A stretch of 64,000 nt of DNA, from the NCBI GenBank assembly GCA_022578605.1, contig MU394054.1:622945-686944 (forward strand), read 5' to 3'. Positions 9,945 to 22,966 of the stretch are shown one piece after another. Position 1 is the stretch's first letter; every line of letters begins with the position of its first letter. A program made the translations under genes and the position numbers. Source of the DNA: Camillea tinctor. Taxonomy: Eukaryota > Ascomycota > Sordariomycetes > Xylariales > Xylariaceae. Under the pieces are notes generated by a model. That model had not been told where the DNA came from. It made no database searches and saw only the letters and a list, made by a program, of their open reading frames with translations.

Positions 9945-12738
9945 TTTCGGAAGTTCTAAGCTATGCCTTGGAATTGTATTCTAGTAGCTGAGGTCGTCGC
10001 AATGCTGGCGAAAAGTGTCGATCTGACGGAAATGCTGACAACAGATGTGGAAATTGGACTGGGAATAGAAGTTGAACAGAAGATGGTGGAGAGAAGGAAA
10101 TGCGAAATGCAAAAAGCCAATGGAGAAAGGTTGTGGAAGAGAGAGAAGGGGATTATGCAGTTTCCAAGGCGAGGGGCAACAGCAGGTGTTGGAATGCAAT
10201 GTGCAGTGAATAAGTGAATGTGGGAAGACAAGAAAATTGGAGAATTGATTAAAGGAAGACGAAGTCGACGAAGATGTTGGCGACAGGGCAGAAAATAGCT
10301 AAGGGAATAAGGTTAGGTGTGTCGCACTGCTTCCAGTGTCAACAATGACGCTAATGCAACCCCCAACTCGGACATAAGCTTTTTTCCCCTTACCTCTTTC
10401 CTCCTTGGACACACCACCGTGTGTATCTACATAAGGTTAGTACTAACATACGAATAAGGTATAGTCCACACCTTATTATACATCTTCGATCAAACGTCCA
10501 AACTCGTACTACAAAACTAAACCCACCAAGAGTAGAAACATGTTTATAATACTAATATTAATATAACCTATAATACAACACCTGCGGTGGTGGATAGAGT
10601 CTAGGATCAATTCATACGTTAAGGAACCATCATACTTCGAATCGCAACTCGAAATCACATGTTACTAGTGTAACCTAGGTTAGATGCTATTAGACAGGTC
10701 TTAACCCATCCAACAGCACAGCTACCACCGAAGAAACATTCTGTAGTAACAGGGATCATGTAGATCTTTCAGGGGTCCACAGACCCAGTTTTGTTTTACT
10801 CGAACACCCAAGATGAACCAAGCAGACGGTAAAAGAAATAAACGTGCCAGTCATCCTGATTCATATGTACGTACGTACGTACCTGTGTGTATGTATCAGA
10901 AGCAGTGTTCTAGAACATGAAGAACATAGCAGTACATGCTTAGCAGTTGCATGGAAGAAATAAACAGTGCCAACCACAAGTATTTGCAGTTCTAGTTTCT
11001 TACACCACAGCACCGCCGTCACCTAAGTCTTTTCCGCTAACCACGATAATACACATTGAATAGGTAATAAATTCCAGATGTTCATAAAGATATACGAGAG
11101 ATATGACTTGCTAAACGAGAACTTATAAAGGACCCTAGAAATATACTCCAAACTCCTTCGCTTTATATACAATATCCTCATCTACGAAGAGATCTCTCTC
11201 AGCTTACCCCTTATCTCTATTCTAAAACCACTACTCTCCCAAAGTCAACATGTATATCAGGTTAAAGTTCTCCCAGTTCATGCCGCACTGCGTATTGTTG
11301 TACATGATTTGATTTACACCCTTGTTACTACAAGCCCAGGATAAGGCGCCCTTAAAACTGTGGCACGTCGAGATAGGGATCCTATTTGCTTCTATAGTTT
11401 CTAGTTTGCTACAACTGATCTCTCTCCCTTTTTCCCTTTTCAAATAATTTAGCAACTACTCTTAGCTTGAGCGTTTCACATCACAGAAGTAAAAAGATCT
11501 AAGTTAGGGGGGGAAAGTAAAGTATATATTAATTTTCACAGCACTAAAGGTGAACATCTGTGCTAAAGATTCAGATGAAAGTAAAAGGGCCAAGATAATA
11601 GATGAGATGAAATAAATACCTACGTATCCCCCCGAAGTGTGAAAAAAAACGACGAAACAAAACACAGCGATTATACACTCTATAAACCTACCTAATAATA
11701 ATAACAACTCATTATACCCCTATACTCCCATCCACCCCACCCACTTCGCATCATCTGTAAAGGCAATGCCTATTTAGCTTCATATTATTGCCTCGCCATA
11801 TACTACCATCCATCCGGTTCGTCTATGGGGTCGAACTACCCTGTTTGCGTTCTAACCTATGTTTGTAACCTACCATGTAAGCTTACCCACCTGCAACCTA
11901 CATAGGTTACTCACAAGCCTAGTATGTATGGATATCCATGTATCTAGTTAGTCATCTAACAAGAGAGAAAAAAGAATGAGAGAGAAAAATACATATACCA
12001 TTGAAGGTATGTATGTATCGATATTTCATTTCTATTAAGCGTTTCTATTAGGTAATGCATGTGTTAGATATGAGGTTATCGACCTATCAGGTATGTATAC
12101 TACGATAAAGGGATGTGGAATCACAAGCTCCCCATTCATCCAACCTTCCCCCCTGCACGAACAAACAACCACTTGATCATTTAAATATCTCAATTTTTTT
12201 TTTGATTCAAAACTTTATACTAAGGTAAATAGGAGGGTTTAAGCATCATAACGTTACATGTAACTGGTGTCCGTTTTGTTCGTCCGTCCTTTCGTTCGTA
12301 CATATCTAGCCATGATACACCCGCTTTTCGTTTCCTTCCTTATACCTCTTGTCCTTACCATTCATTAGTAAGGAATTTCCTACAGGGTACAAGTTAATGT
12401 GTAGACATTCTACCTGTAAGTTATTTTTCTTTTTTTCAAAACAAAACGCGTAACCTGCTCTGCAAGGGAAAAAAAAAAGATAGGTATCTCATGCGAACGA
12501 TGCATAACCTAAAAAATCATGAGGGTAAAAAGTACCGTGAATCCTCGCATCGCCCAAATGACCCGTTTCGCTCCAAAGAAAACAGCAAAAGACATTTTCC
12601 CAAATCTGCCAAATTGACCAACCATGTCTGCAATTATAAGAGTACAATGTGTGCGCCGGTAGATGCAAACATTATCATGGCCATTAAAAAAATCAAGGGC
12701 CAATTGGATGGCTGCGGCCCGTGACAGCTCTATACTCT
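9945..12738. other. Intergenic, AT-rich, no supported gene
   Basis: This is the 5' flank of MED8 and the 3' flank of choline sulfatase. Above about 10.3 kb the sequence becomes AT-rich with T- and A-runs, a GTAC tetranucleotide run near 10867-10882 and many ATGT/GTAT steps. A 77-codon frame at 12491-12724 lies just past the choline sulfatase stop and has no coding features I can defend. Confidence 0.5.
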
Positions 12739-14599
12739 TTACTCATTGTGAGAACCGGCTTGGTCGATAACGATGTCCCGTGTTTCACGACCATACTTGT
12801 CTACCGGTGGGTATCGAGCTCTACGCTCTAGGTCATCAAGAGGCAGGAATGATCGAATATATCTAAGTCAAATTAGTCAATTGGCTAAAGGGGAAGATGG
12901 GATGGTGGTAAAGCATACTTGTTGGTGCCATTGTCGTTCGGGTTGTAGTCCCATGGCTCAAACTGGCCCTTCCTCAACGCTTCCCACACGAGGCGTCGTG
13001 TCCTTTGCGAAAGGAGCACGTCTCGCGTAATGGCGTCGAAGTCCCATCGAGACTTAGCCTCAGCTTCAAACTTCTCGAACTTGGCCTTGGCTTCCTCCTC
13101 GTCAGGTGTGAGCCCACCTTCCTTGTCTGCTAGCTTTGCTAGGTTAACCAATTCAAGAGGGTCTTTGTCGAGGTTGAAGAGCTGCGGCGCATCCGTAGGG
13201 CAGGTGATGTACTTCCAGGGGCCGCGACGAATCATCATCAGGGGGCTAATCGTTCCCTCGCCAGTGTATTCGGCGATCACCGTGTCATGGCCTTCCTTAC
13301 CTTCTAGATGAGGAAGGAGTGAGAGTCCGTCCATGGGAAGACCCGGGATAAGGTGGGTGCCAACAAGGTCGCAAAGGGTAGGAAGAATATCCAGGGTTGA
13401 GACGTTCTGCGAGACACGGTGAGGAGCAAACCGACGAGGGTCCGAGATAAGGAGAGGCACGCGGACTGAGGACTCGAAGTAGCTCATCTTGTACCTAAAG
13501 TCCCGGTTAATAAACTCATTTCTGAACAAGCCATTACTGTCAAGGTACTTACCAGAGTCCACGCTCACCAAGCATGTCTCCATGATCTCCGCTAAATACA
13601 ACAATGGTGTTTTCATCGAGCCGGCAGTTTTTGAGGGTGGTGAGAATTCGCCCGATGCAGTCATCCACGTAGCTCACGGCGCCATAGTATGCCCGTCGCG
13701 CGCGCTTAATTTGCTCGTCGGTGAAATCCTCATCCCACAGGTCACAGACTTTCATGAGCCGCTTGCTGTGGGCATCTTGCTCCTCCTTAGGAATCTTGAC
13801 CTTCGGAAGTGCGATGTCCACCCCTTCATACATATCCCAGTACTTCTGTTCGATCGTGTAAGGGTCATGAGGGTGAGTAAGCGAAACCTACCCCCGATAC
13901 TAATTAGCTCCGATTCCTTAGCTGAGTGCCTTACACACGTACCGTCAAGCAGAAGGGACGCGCCCCGGGCCCTTCACGGACCTGGTCGTACAAGAACTGA
14001 GTCGACCTGTACATAACCTCCTCATCGTAGTCCAATTGGTTGCTCCGTACACAGGGCCCGGCCTGGTAGATAGAGCTCGAGTTGTGATACCACTCCAGGC
14101 GTCTGTCAGGCTCGTCCCAGTTGACGGCCCAGCCAAAATCTCCCGGGTAGATATCACTAGTGAGCCGGGTCTCATAGCCGTGAAGCTGGTCCCCAACAAA
14201 GTGCATCTTGCCCGCCAACGCGGTGTGGTAGCCCTCCCGGCGCAGATAATGCGCGTAGGTCGGCACATCACTCCCTATCTGGGAAGCGTTATCATAAGCT
14301 TTGATCTTCATGGGCAACTGGCCCGAGATCAGACTCATGCGCGAGGGGGCGCATAGAGGAGAGGGGCAGTAAGCCGAGTCAAACTGGACCGACTTGGCCG
14401 CTAGAGCATCGAGGTTAGGTGTGCGGATCTGAGATTCTGGGTTGTACATCTTGAGTTGTGGAGCGGCCAACTGATCCGCCATGAGAAACAGGATATTGGG
14501 CTGCTTGGAACGAGCAGGCGCAGAAGGGTTGCCACCGACAGTTACACGGTGACCGTTGGTCCCCGGGTAGGTGGACATGGAATCGATGTCTGGAGCCAT
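12739..14599 (-). CDS. Choline sulfatase (choline-O-sulfate hydrolase)
   Basis: Four exons, 14599-13943, 13887-13553, 13494-12919 and 12862-12739, give 563 residues; the introns are 55, 58 and 56 nt. The enzyme belongs to the type I sulfatases and releases sulfate and choline from choline-O-sulfate, a fungal sulfur store and osmolyte. Visible evidence: the N-terminal PNILFLMADQ strand with the metal-binding Asp42; the formylglycine site C83-A-P-S-R87 in the C-x-P-S-R signature; GKMHFVGDQLHGYE; HPHDPY across exon 2; FSGDHGDMLGERGLWYK across the second intron; and the choline-sulfatase C-terminal motif KYIRSFLPLDDLERRARYPP, restored only by the last splice. All junctions keep these motifs in frame. 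No signal peptide is apparent, which suggests a cytosolic enzyme. In other fungi sulfur-limitation regulators control such genes; I saw no clear CYS3-type site upstream. Confidence 0.94.
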
Positions 14600-14790
14600 G
14601 GTGAAAGGGACGAGACTGGCTCAAGCTACGAATTGGGTCAAGAGAAGAGAAAAAGGAGGGTTGAAGAAGAGAGTAAGAAGGGATGAGGGTAGGAGGGAAG
14701 ATAGAATAAAGTAAATAGTTTGGATTGTTGTGGAGAACTCTAGACAAAGACGTCTAGAAGGGGGGCATGTGGAAGGGCGAGGACAGGTAT

Positions 14791-14799
14791 GTTTATATA
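14791..14799 (-). promoter_or_regulatory. TATA-like element upstream of choline sulfatase
   Basis: The minus strand reads TATATAAAC about 195 bases upstream of the choline sulfatase start codon. The distance allows a 5' UTR of roughly 130-170 nt. This is supported by position and motif only. Confidence 0.35.
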
Positions 14800-17700
14800 T
14801 CTGAACCTAGTCGCACTGACGACGAGGTTGTGGGGAGAGTTGCTAGGAGGGGGGAGAAGGGAGGGGTGGAATACGGAGAAAGAAGGGGAAAAGAAAGAAG
14901 ACAGGGGACAAGAGTAGAAGTAAGAAGAGCGAGGATAAGGAGAAACCCACAAACTGGAAGGGATTTGCTCAGGAGAAAACGGAAAAGAAGACCTGGTCTA
15001 TGAAGATGAAGATCGTGGATCTGGCTAAAACGTAAACTTGCTTACGAGGGGGGTATTGCTACAAAACCAGCCTTGGCGACATTCAACATACAGAGAGAGG
15101 TAAGAAGAATTACTATGAGAAGAGAGGAAGAGAGTGAGTGAGGCTCCGATATGTGTGGGCCGGGTGAGTTATCCAGGACGGAAAACTGTGTATGGGGAAA
15201 AGAAAGAAGCTATGAGCACTAATAAGTTTGAGCGTGGTGTCGTGCGAATGATGAGCGATGGCGAAAGGAGCACAAAAAAACAGACACCGCCTGTTTCGGT
15301 GGGGGGTGTGTGTATATGTAACTAGTATGTGTAACTACCTAACCTAGTAGTATTGTGGGCAAACAACCAGAAAACAGATAACAAGACACCCCGCATTATT
15401 ATTGTTAACCTATCTTCTATTACCTAGTACCTACTTATTTCCTACCGCTAGATCACTTGTAGATTACGTGTGTGTAGGTAACACACTATGCTAAGTCTAG
15501 GCAGTTGATAAGTTCCCCCAGCCGGTAGACTGAAAAACCACCTGCCACTATCTAATAAGAAAGGCGTTCGTTTCCCACTAGTATAGTTGTAAGTCAACTA
15601 ACCTAGTACCTGTGTGAAGTATTGATAACTAGGTATATATCTATTGACCTACCAATCCTAGTCATGACCAGCTTAATCTATCATGTCAGTGCGTGTTATC
15701 AGGGAATTGATAGCTGGTTAAAAGAAAATGGTTGGCTGTCTTGTATCCTACACTATACAGTTTCTATTTATCTGCCCGCTTTTACCTTATTGAGACAGCT
15801 GTCGCATGCGCAATTTGTCGGTCTAAAAAAACTTGAAAGTACATTATGTGCGATGCAAGGGGTGAGTAGGGTTTCGGGGGTGTATGCCCATCCTCATATG
15901 AATTGTGTAGGTTAATTCATTTTTTTTCTCTTTCTTTTCCTCTTTTTCTTCCTTTTTTTTTCCTTCTTTCGATGTTTTCATCACATGGGTTTGTCATGTA
16001 TCTAAGGCAAGGCCAAGCTTTTCCAGGGTCTTACCGTTTATACTACTCCCCCCCTAACAGTAATGCAGCGGTATTTTTATGTACTCCGCATCCAATGCAC
16101 GCTACGTATGTATTGCTACAGTACTTACATAGTATATATAGGTTATATATATCTCTCTCTATTTGGATATGTTATATCCCCAAATCCCGGATAGCCCCAA
16201 CCCCCCAGGGTGACTTAAAAAAAAGAAAACTAACAAACTACAGAATATCATTTAAGATATCAGTGCACATGTGGTGTGTGAAAAGCCAACACTAGCAGAT
16301 GGCCGAGCGGATCTGCCACGTTCCTGACGCAGATAGCCGCAAGGTAAGTCAAGATACAGTATACGCGTCTTTGGGCTGATGATGTTATCAACTCTCATGT
16401 TACAACCCCACCGCATAAGACTACACATTACCGGAATATTTGCGCACGAGCTTAGAATATTTTGAGATCCGAAACAAAAAGTGGAAATCTGGGGTTTTCT
16501 ATATAGCTACATGCCTAGTTCAGTAATAAGATACACATAATCCCTCCCCTCCGGGGCCCGTGTCTTGCCCCTATTTCCAATTCAACACTTTGATCGTTCG
16601 GCCACGAATCGTACACCTCCCCGATTACGTGACCCCATGTGTAGTATTGTAGGTGTGTTTCGGAGAGATGATGACAGCTTTTTCCTGCTTCGTAATGAAG
16701 TTTCATTGCCCGCACGTTCCGTTCCGCGGCCTCCCCTGCACATTATGTACCTCGTCTGCGTGTTTACGTGCAGATGGTACCTCAAACCCGTCCGATCTTT
16801 GCGAAGTTGAGTTGAAGAGTTACATCAGCCGCGGAAGGAGAAAGAAGCAAAGCACGATCACGCAAGAGTTGACTAGAGTTGCGCAAGACGGTTGAAGAGT
16901 AATGAACTGCTTGGTCAGTGCATTTGCCTAATTCAGTTTGAATGGATTAGGCTAGGTTTAAAAGCAAGAAGAGTTTCTTTTACCCACTTACAATGACAAA
17001 GAAGAATTGAGGATCGGCTTATGTTCCAGGACATAAAATAAAATAAAAACTACCTCTCAAGTATAAAAGACTCAATGTTACGGTTACCTCTTTTAACTAG
17101 GGATTAAGTATGACAATACGTATTACCAGTATTGATATTCCTTTGCCGTATTCCGTAGTCCGTATTGTTATTCTCCTTTTTTTTCTCTTTTCCCTTTTCC
17201 CTTTTCTGTTCGATCACATGTTGAACGATTTGCATTTAGGTACAATATGAATTTATAAATTAGACATAGGTAGTTGACCAATTGATATGTTATTGATATG
17301 TCAATTACACATTCCAGATGTCGTAACAATATCAATCAATGTAAGTTACATAACTCAACAATTGAAGTTGCCCCTTTTCCCCCTTTCTCCCCCATCCCCC
17401 TCTTTACAGTTGTAATTCCAGTTACATTCAATTGTAGAGTCGTACTAGCCTTGGGGGCTCATAGCCAAGCCTAACCCGGACGTTTCTTGTAATTTGACGG
17501 CTTTTCAATTGACATCCCTTCCAACTGCATTAGAGTAACCTTGACAACTCAATAGGTAAGACACCAACGCGGGACATGCCTATTGGCTCCGCACTCGTTG
17601 CCATTATATCCATTTATCGAGAAAACATGACTCACAACCGTTTCGATTAGGGCACGAGACCGCCAAGTCCTTGCGAACTAGTTCAGGAGTTATGTAGCCA

Positions 17701-17826
17701 ATCTACTAGGCTTGGTAGGTTTTCCTCTGATTTAGGTAAATCGACATGGAAGAAGTTCCGGGGCGTTTACATATTGGTCATGCAGGTTTCAAATTGTCTA
17801 TAGCTTTAGGTAAGTTTAGGTTATTG

Positions 17827-17850
17827 ATGTATGTATGTATGTATGTACGT
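17827..17850. repeat. (ATGT)n microsatellite
   Basis: About six tandem ATGT units in intergenic DNA. Confidence 0.85.
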
Positions 17851-18726
17851 AGGGAGTGCATGTGTGGATGATACATACAGAAACTACTAAACTTACTATC
17901 TAACATCAAAACTACCCATACCGGGTGTTGCCTTATCTTGGCTGTCAGACGTCAATTACGTATCTAGTTTCATTTTCCAAAAGTCCCCCCCGGTGATATG
18001 TGATATGGATATTGGTATTGATATGCGCTAGCCCACATACTTATTCCACTCAGCCAGCCAGTTTTTATCTCCAACCTCCTTCCACCTTGCCACCTATCAC
18101 CCGTCTATCTACATAATCTTCCACGACTACTATAGTCTATTTATCGGGGGCCAAGCCCGGCCCTCTGCCGCCGTCAGGTCACCCCAGCTGACCAGATCTC
18201 TTGCCGAATCGGACTCGGGCAGCGGAAAGGAAGGGAATCTCGTCGACACCTAAGGCCAATTTTCCCACATGACCACCCTGCATTATCAGATCCTTTATCG
18301 TATATGGCTTGCCTCGAATCACCTTCCCCTTTGCAGACGGTGAGAGGCCGACAGGGTCTTCCTTGTTTCGGTAGGTGGAATGGGGCGGTGGGTTAAAGCA
18401 GCATCGCCATCACTATCATGGGATGGGCTTTATCGGTGGGTTGCACGAGACAAGAACACACCGTTTTCGGCCGGCTGATCAGGGTAAAGCGACCACGCGT
18501 ATCACTATCACGGTAAAATATGGCGTGCATACGAACGAGATAAGGTAGCATAGGAGCCAAGCATGCAGGCGTCGAGGGGGTGAAAGAAAAAGAAAGTCGT
18601 ATTATAAGAGATATGTGATAGATGCTCGAACTGGGTAAATTGGCCCTACAAAATCCGCCATCGGGGCCTCACGTGTGGCCATAGATGCACAGCCGGTCAC
18701 TCCTTTCGCCTTATCCTCTTATCCCC

Positions 18727-19696
18727 TTATCCTCTACGGCGCGTCGTCGGCCCCTTGCTCTTGGGAGTTGCCGAAGAAACCCCAGAGCTCGGCGATTTAG
18801 TCGCGGCGGCGGGGAGCTGCTCCTTTCTCTTCCCCTTCGCCTTGGCCGAGGGCGCGTTCCAGTAGTAGACCATCTGCGCGGCTAGGACGCAGTTCAACAC
18901 AAAACCGGCCACGAAGCCGTATAGGATCAGCTTATCGTCCACCTCTTGCAGCGTCGTAAAGATGCGAGTGAGCGAGCCGGCCAGATAGTTGAAGACCTGC
19001 CACGTGCACGGTTATTATTCGTTCTAGACTGAACTCGGGGAGGGAGGCAACAGGGTCACGAGGAGGATATGGCACTGGACTTGTACTTACAGTGAATGCA
19101 CTAAGCTGACCCGTTCCACCTTCTTGGAAGATGGCAGCGATCTGAGGCAACTTGCTAGCCACACTCAACCCCCCGGCGCCGGCTTGCAGGTAGCCTAGTG
19201 TCTGCATGTCGATAATGTTTCCGCTAAACAAGGTGACAACGCTCGTGGCGAGAGCGGCGATGAACAGGGCAGCAACGCTGGCACGACCACTGTAGTGCAG
19301 GACGAGGACGGTGATGACCACATTCTGACCGAGGATCAGGGCGGTCTCGCCGAAGGTGCTGAAGGGGAAGCCATTGCGGATATTGTAGGCGAGAGAGATT
19401 AAATAGGACGAGGTCTCAAGTAGGTAGGCGAGGAAACTGATACCAGAAGGAGAGCGGGACTGGACAAGCTTGATGATCTGCGGGACCTTGACGATGGAGG
19501 ATACGCTAACAATGCCGATGCCCATAGCCTTGGAGATAGCTAGCTTCAGACATTCCGAGTCGGTCGGATCCAAATCGAGGAGTAAGGTCTTGTAGCAGGT
19601 ATCGCCGATGATGGAGACTCCGAGATCGCGGATAGGGGTCGGCAGGTTGTGGGTAATTGGTTGCAAAGGCTGCAACGCAGATCGAAGGGCTTCCAT
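18727..19696 (-). CDS. PQ-loop protein of the MPDU1/Lec35 family
   Basis: Two exons, 19696-19091 and 18996-18727, separated by a 94-nt intron (GTAAGT...GGCAG), give 291 residues. Two PQ-loop units are visible: SSIVKVPQIIKLVQSRSPSG (about 78-97) and SVASKLPQIAAIFQEGGTGQ (about 177-196), each within paired hydrophobic helices. About seven TM segments are expected. A final helix (LYGFVAGFVLNCVLAAQMVYY) in exon 2 is followed by a basic tail rich in Lys, Ala and Ser. Human MPDU1 is needed for use of dolichol-phosphate-mannose and -glucose in the ER lumen. The same ER role, in N-glycan, O-mannose and GPI synthesis, is inferred by family. The start (MEALRSALQPLQP) fits the family's short cytosolic N-terminus. 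Confidence 0.92.
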
Positions 19697-20420
19697 GGTG
19701 GATGAGGATCCTTTTGTTTCTTGCTTTCTTTTTTCGGCTTAGAAATGTTCGGATAATACGGGTAGCAATGGCATTATAGGGCGGCAATGCGACAATATGT
19801 GATGTGATAGAGCTAGCAGCAGTAATAATAGTAGTCGGCGCGAGAATTCAGAAGAGGTCTACAACTGTGATGAGCCTGGATTAATTAGTTAATAGTTAAC
19901 ATGTGAAGGAGAGAAATAAGAAAGAGAAAGAAAAGAAAAAAAGAAGGACGAGGCTGACACGAACTGGCCAAGTCACGAAATTTAGGACAAATTTCCAATT
20001 AAACTCAAAGTTGTTAGGCTAGGCTGATCGATTTCTAGGGTATGGTACCGCTGTTACGGCTGCTATGGCGTACCTAGTTGTAAAGGAAACAAAGAAAAAA
20101 TTAGCCATATCCTAGTAGCCTGGTAAGGGTACTTACCTAATGTATGTGTCTTATTAGACCTTACCTTGTACATAATTAACTGGGGAACAGACGCGCTACG
20201 CCGGTGGGGCTCAAAGTTTACAGGCAGACAGGGGTTTTGGTTTAACGTCGGACCTGTCACATGCAGAGATGATGTCTTTATGACTTAAACAAAGTACCTT
20301 TCTGCACACTGCTTGGTTGACTACTTGAAGATTTTAAGCGCCTTTAGATACTGGAGATACCTATTTAGGTATCTAAGTATAAGCTAGGTTAGGTACATAC
20401 ACAATTGTATGCAGTTGAAT

Positions 20421-20443
20421 GTTATAGAAGTGATTTCTATAAC
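20421..20443. repeat. Short perfect hairpin
   Basis: Nine-base arms GTTATAGAA and TTCTATAAC surround a 5-nt loop in AT-rich intergenic DNA. No T-run follows that would suggest a function. Confidence 0.7.
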
Positions 20444-22257
20444 ATACCTAAACTCTCTTATAATCACCTTTTCTGCGCACACTTAGCAAAACCGCTTTAA
20501 ATATATTTGTACACTCTTTAATGAACAGTTGGTATTTATAATCTTCTTTGCTGTAACTTTATATCTTGATTAGCATTAAGGCCTCTATGGGCACCTTTTA
20601 TAAATTAGCATTTAACCAATTTAAATAAATTCATAAAAGACCCATCAGCAGAAAGAAATAAGAAAAAAAAAAGGACACTGATGGTTTTAAGTATAGTGAA
20701 AAGCGATTCATATTTATATCTTAAAACTCAAGGATGGTAGCGTTAAGAGGGAAACTATGATACATAAGACCATAAGGTACAGCATAGTGATAGACTACTT
20801 AAATAAAAAGAGGTCAACAGAGCGTATAATTCAACATCAATATCTTCAGAAGCCGCCTTTCTCATTTTTCGTGAATAAATATTTTGTTGTATAACCCTTT
20901 TATTACATACTCTATGTCTAGGAATGTTGGCTAGGCCAGTTTCTTGAGCATCGGCAATCTACCATCCCATCAATGGAGATAGACGATGACTCTCTCAATA
21001 GTTCTGGAGATTCTTAGTCGCGTAACTAAACCAAAATACGGCCGTGTATGGAGTATTTCTATGCTTCCAGTTTCCTATCTAAGCAACAGTTCTAGCACCA
21101 GCTACCCTAAACGTGATGCAGAATGTTCATTATTGACGTAGTCGTGACCGCCAACCTTACCATTCAGTGATGGGGTTAAACCTTTCCTTTAGGCCAATGT
21201 CACGAGACCTCCTAGTCAGTATAGACTTAACTAACCAAATTTCCTCACTGAAGACTAGGATCACAACATTATGTGTTTCATACATTGCAACCATCTCTTG
21301 ATTCTTGAAGAATTATACCCCGCCTTTGTATTCCTTCATCAAAGACATCAAAGCTCCTGACAATCAGCGTACAAAATATCGAGCTGCTCCCCTTTTCCAT
21401 AGGACCATGTGAAAGAGTACCATTCCTTCGATCTTTCTTCTATATAAAACCTTATAAAGACACTATTCGATCAAGTATTTATTGTATACCGCATACCTTA
21501 GTATATACCAACTAATTATCATAATATCCTCTGTTTTCTTTACCACATTTGATAAGATTGTAAAACAAGGTAACCTAGCACATGAAGTTAAGACTTATGT
21601 CAAGAGGTCTCTTGTGACCTGCACGGGCAATAGGATCAGGCTATCTGAACCAAACTAGGAACGAAGACAATGCTTCGCGTATAACTCGTAGACCGGCATT
21701 ATGAGCATTCATACCTCCGATCCCTACCACAATATGAAACCCTCAGAGTTTACTATTCGATTAAGTTTAGGGAGCCTTCAGTCTATACCTGTCCAAATCA
21801 TTCTTATACGTATTTGTATCTACTGTGTATTAGACTCGTAGACGAAATGTCCACTTGTCATAGAGAACATATTTTGCGCCTGAAAACTAGGTTAAATTCT
21901 GAAAAATATTCAACACTATAGTTGCTCATGCCACAGCTGTCTCACTGTCATGAACTGGAGGCAAAGTTATGCAATCGAAGCAGACTGGCGATAATATAGT
22001 ACCATGACGCTATGGAACAAGGTAGTTCTCGAAAGAAACATACGACAGTATGAGACAAGGGCTAAAGTAGATAACTCAGCGGCCATGTTAGTATAATTTT
22101 AACAATACACAACGGAGCCAGAGCCTCTAGAGTATTGATCGTGGAGTATCAAAGGAAAGATAAGCAAGTATGACCTCGCTATACCTGAGCCAGTGATCTA
22201 TGTTTTTAATAGCTTCATGTTTTAAGTAATATGCTGACTTGACTACTACTACTATTA

Positions 22258-22330
22258 TGTCACGAAGGACCAAGCAAGTACTAGGTACAAGTGCTTAGGT
22301 AATCAATACGTTGTTGTGCGAGGAACTGAC
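22258..22330 (+). repeat. Dispersed repeat, copy A
   Basis: The stretch begins GTCACGAAGGACCAAGCAAG and ends CGTTGTTGTGCGAGGAACT. It aligns by eye with 63808-63867 (same strand; the last 17 bases, TTGTTGTGCGAGGAACT, are identical) and with the reverse complement of 23890-23952. Compared with copy C it carries an extra block of about 12 bases in the middle. Its nature is unknown; it may be part of a decayed transposon. Confidence 0.55.
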
Positions 22331-22787
22331 TACAACTATGGATGTCACTGTTACCTATATACAAGTATCTCTTCTTTGTTCCTTCCTAACCCCTGACATA
22401 TTATGTTTGAAGTTCTGAAATTTATTTTTATAATAGCAATGTTGAGAGCCGATATCGCCTCAATAAGTTTACAGCCGCTTGGTCAATTGGCTAGAAATAA
22501 GGCATTAAAGAAGAGATGTATGTATAGAGCGTAGTATTACCTAAACTAAAGCGGAACACATGGCTAAGAGTGTGACTGGGTCAATAAATCAGATCGGTCC
22601 CGAAGTCATCGACATAACGTAGCACCGTAGTGCTTCATACGCGAGAAAGACACGCACTATCCAACAGTATAGCTCCATAATGGATTTACTACTATAAAGC
22701 GTAGTACTATCATGAAAATTCTTCGTATCCGTAATCTCTGCCCTTCGTAAAAGAGCAGTGTTACTACATTTCTTGCCCTGCATCAAG

Positions 22788-22796
22788 TATAAAAGG
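22788..22796 (+). promoter_or_regulatory. TATA box of the secreted Cys-rich protein gene
   Basis: TATAAAAGG lies about 170 bases upstream of the preferred start codon (22967). It is the best core TATA match I found in the window. A strong TATA box fits an inducible gene. Confidence 0.55.
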
Positions 22797-22966
22797 GGTA
22801 GTTCGTTCCCGTCCAGATCCAGAATTCGGTTCCCCAGCAGACACACCAGAACAAGAAACACAGCTCCATCCTTCTAGTATAACCTAGCTTGTTTGCCGTT
22901 TATATGTTGTCATCGTAGATGCTGCTATTTCTTTCTACCACAATAACAAGCTACAGCGTCCCAAAA

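Larger units (their letters stand above)
14600..18726. other. 4.1-kb intergenic region without supported gene
   Basis: This covers the choline sulfatase upstream region and the MPDU1-like 3' flank. Above 15.3 kb the DNA is AT-rich, with poly-T/C tracts (15918-15970, 17170-17200) and a tetranucleotide ATGT run (about 17827-17850). A short stretch at 16294-16345 resembles a tRNA A-box but lacks the rest of a tRNA. No open frame of more than 130 codons and no domain motif was found. The 18.1-18.7 kb part is more GC-rich but has no coding frame. Confidence 0.5.
19697..22787. other. AT-rich gene desert
   Basis: After the MPDU1-like promoter, the DNA from about 20.1 kb is strongly AT-rich and broken by stop codons in all frames, which would fit old, decayed (possibly RIP-mutated) transposon sequence; no transposase or reverse transcriptase remnant could be read. 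A short hairpin lies at 20421-20443. One copy of the dispersed repeat described below lies at 22258-22330. Confidence 0.5.

Noticed and set aside
12491..12724. 77-codon plus-strand frame beyond choline sulfatase
   Set aside because: Short, basic, no recognisable feature; probably 3' flank.
16294..16345. tRNA A-box-like sequence (GATGGCCGAGCGG) with GCAGAT/ATCTGC arms
   Set aside because: No B box (GGTTCGA-type) or acceptor stem follows, so not a tRNA; at most a fragment.
22919..22966. Upstream in-frame Met of the secreted Cys-rich protein
   Set aside because: It would bury the signal peptide behind 16 polar/hydrophobic residues; the ATG at 22967 gives a standard signal peptide.
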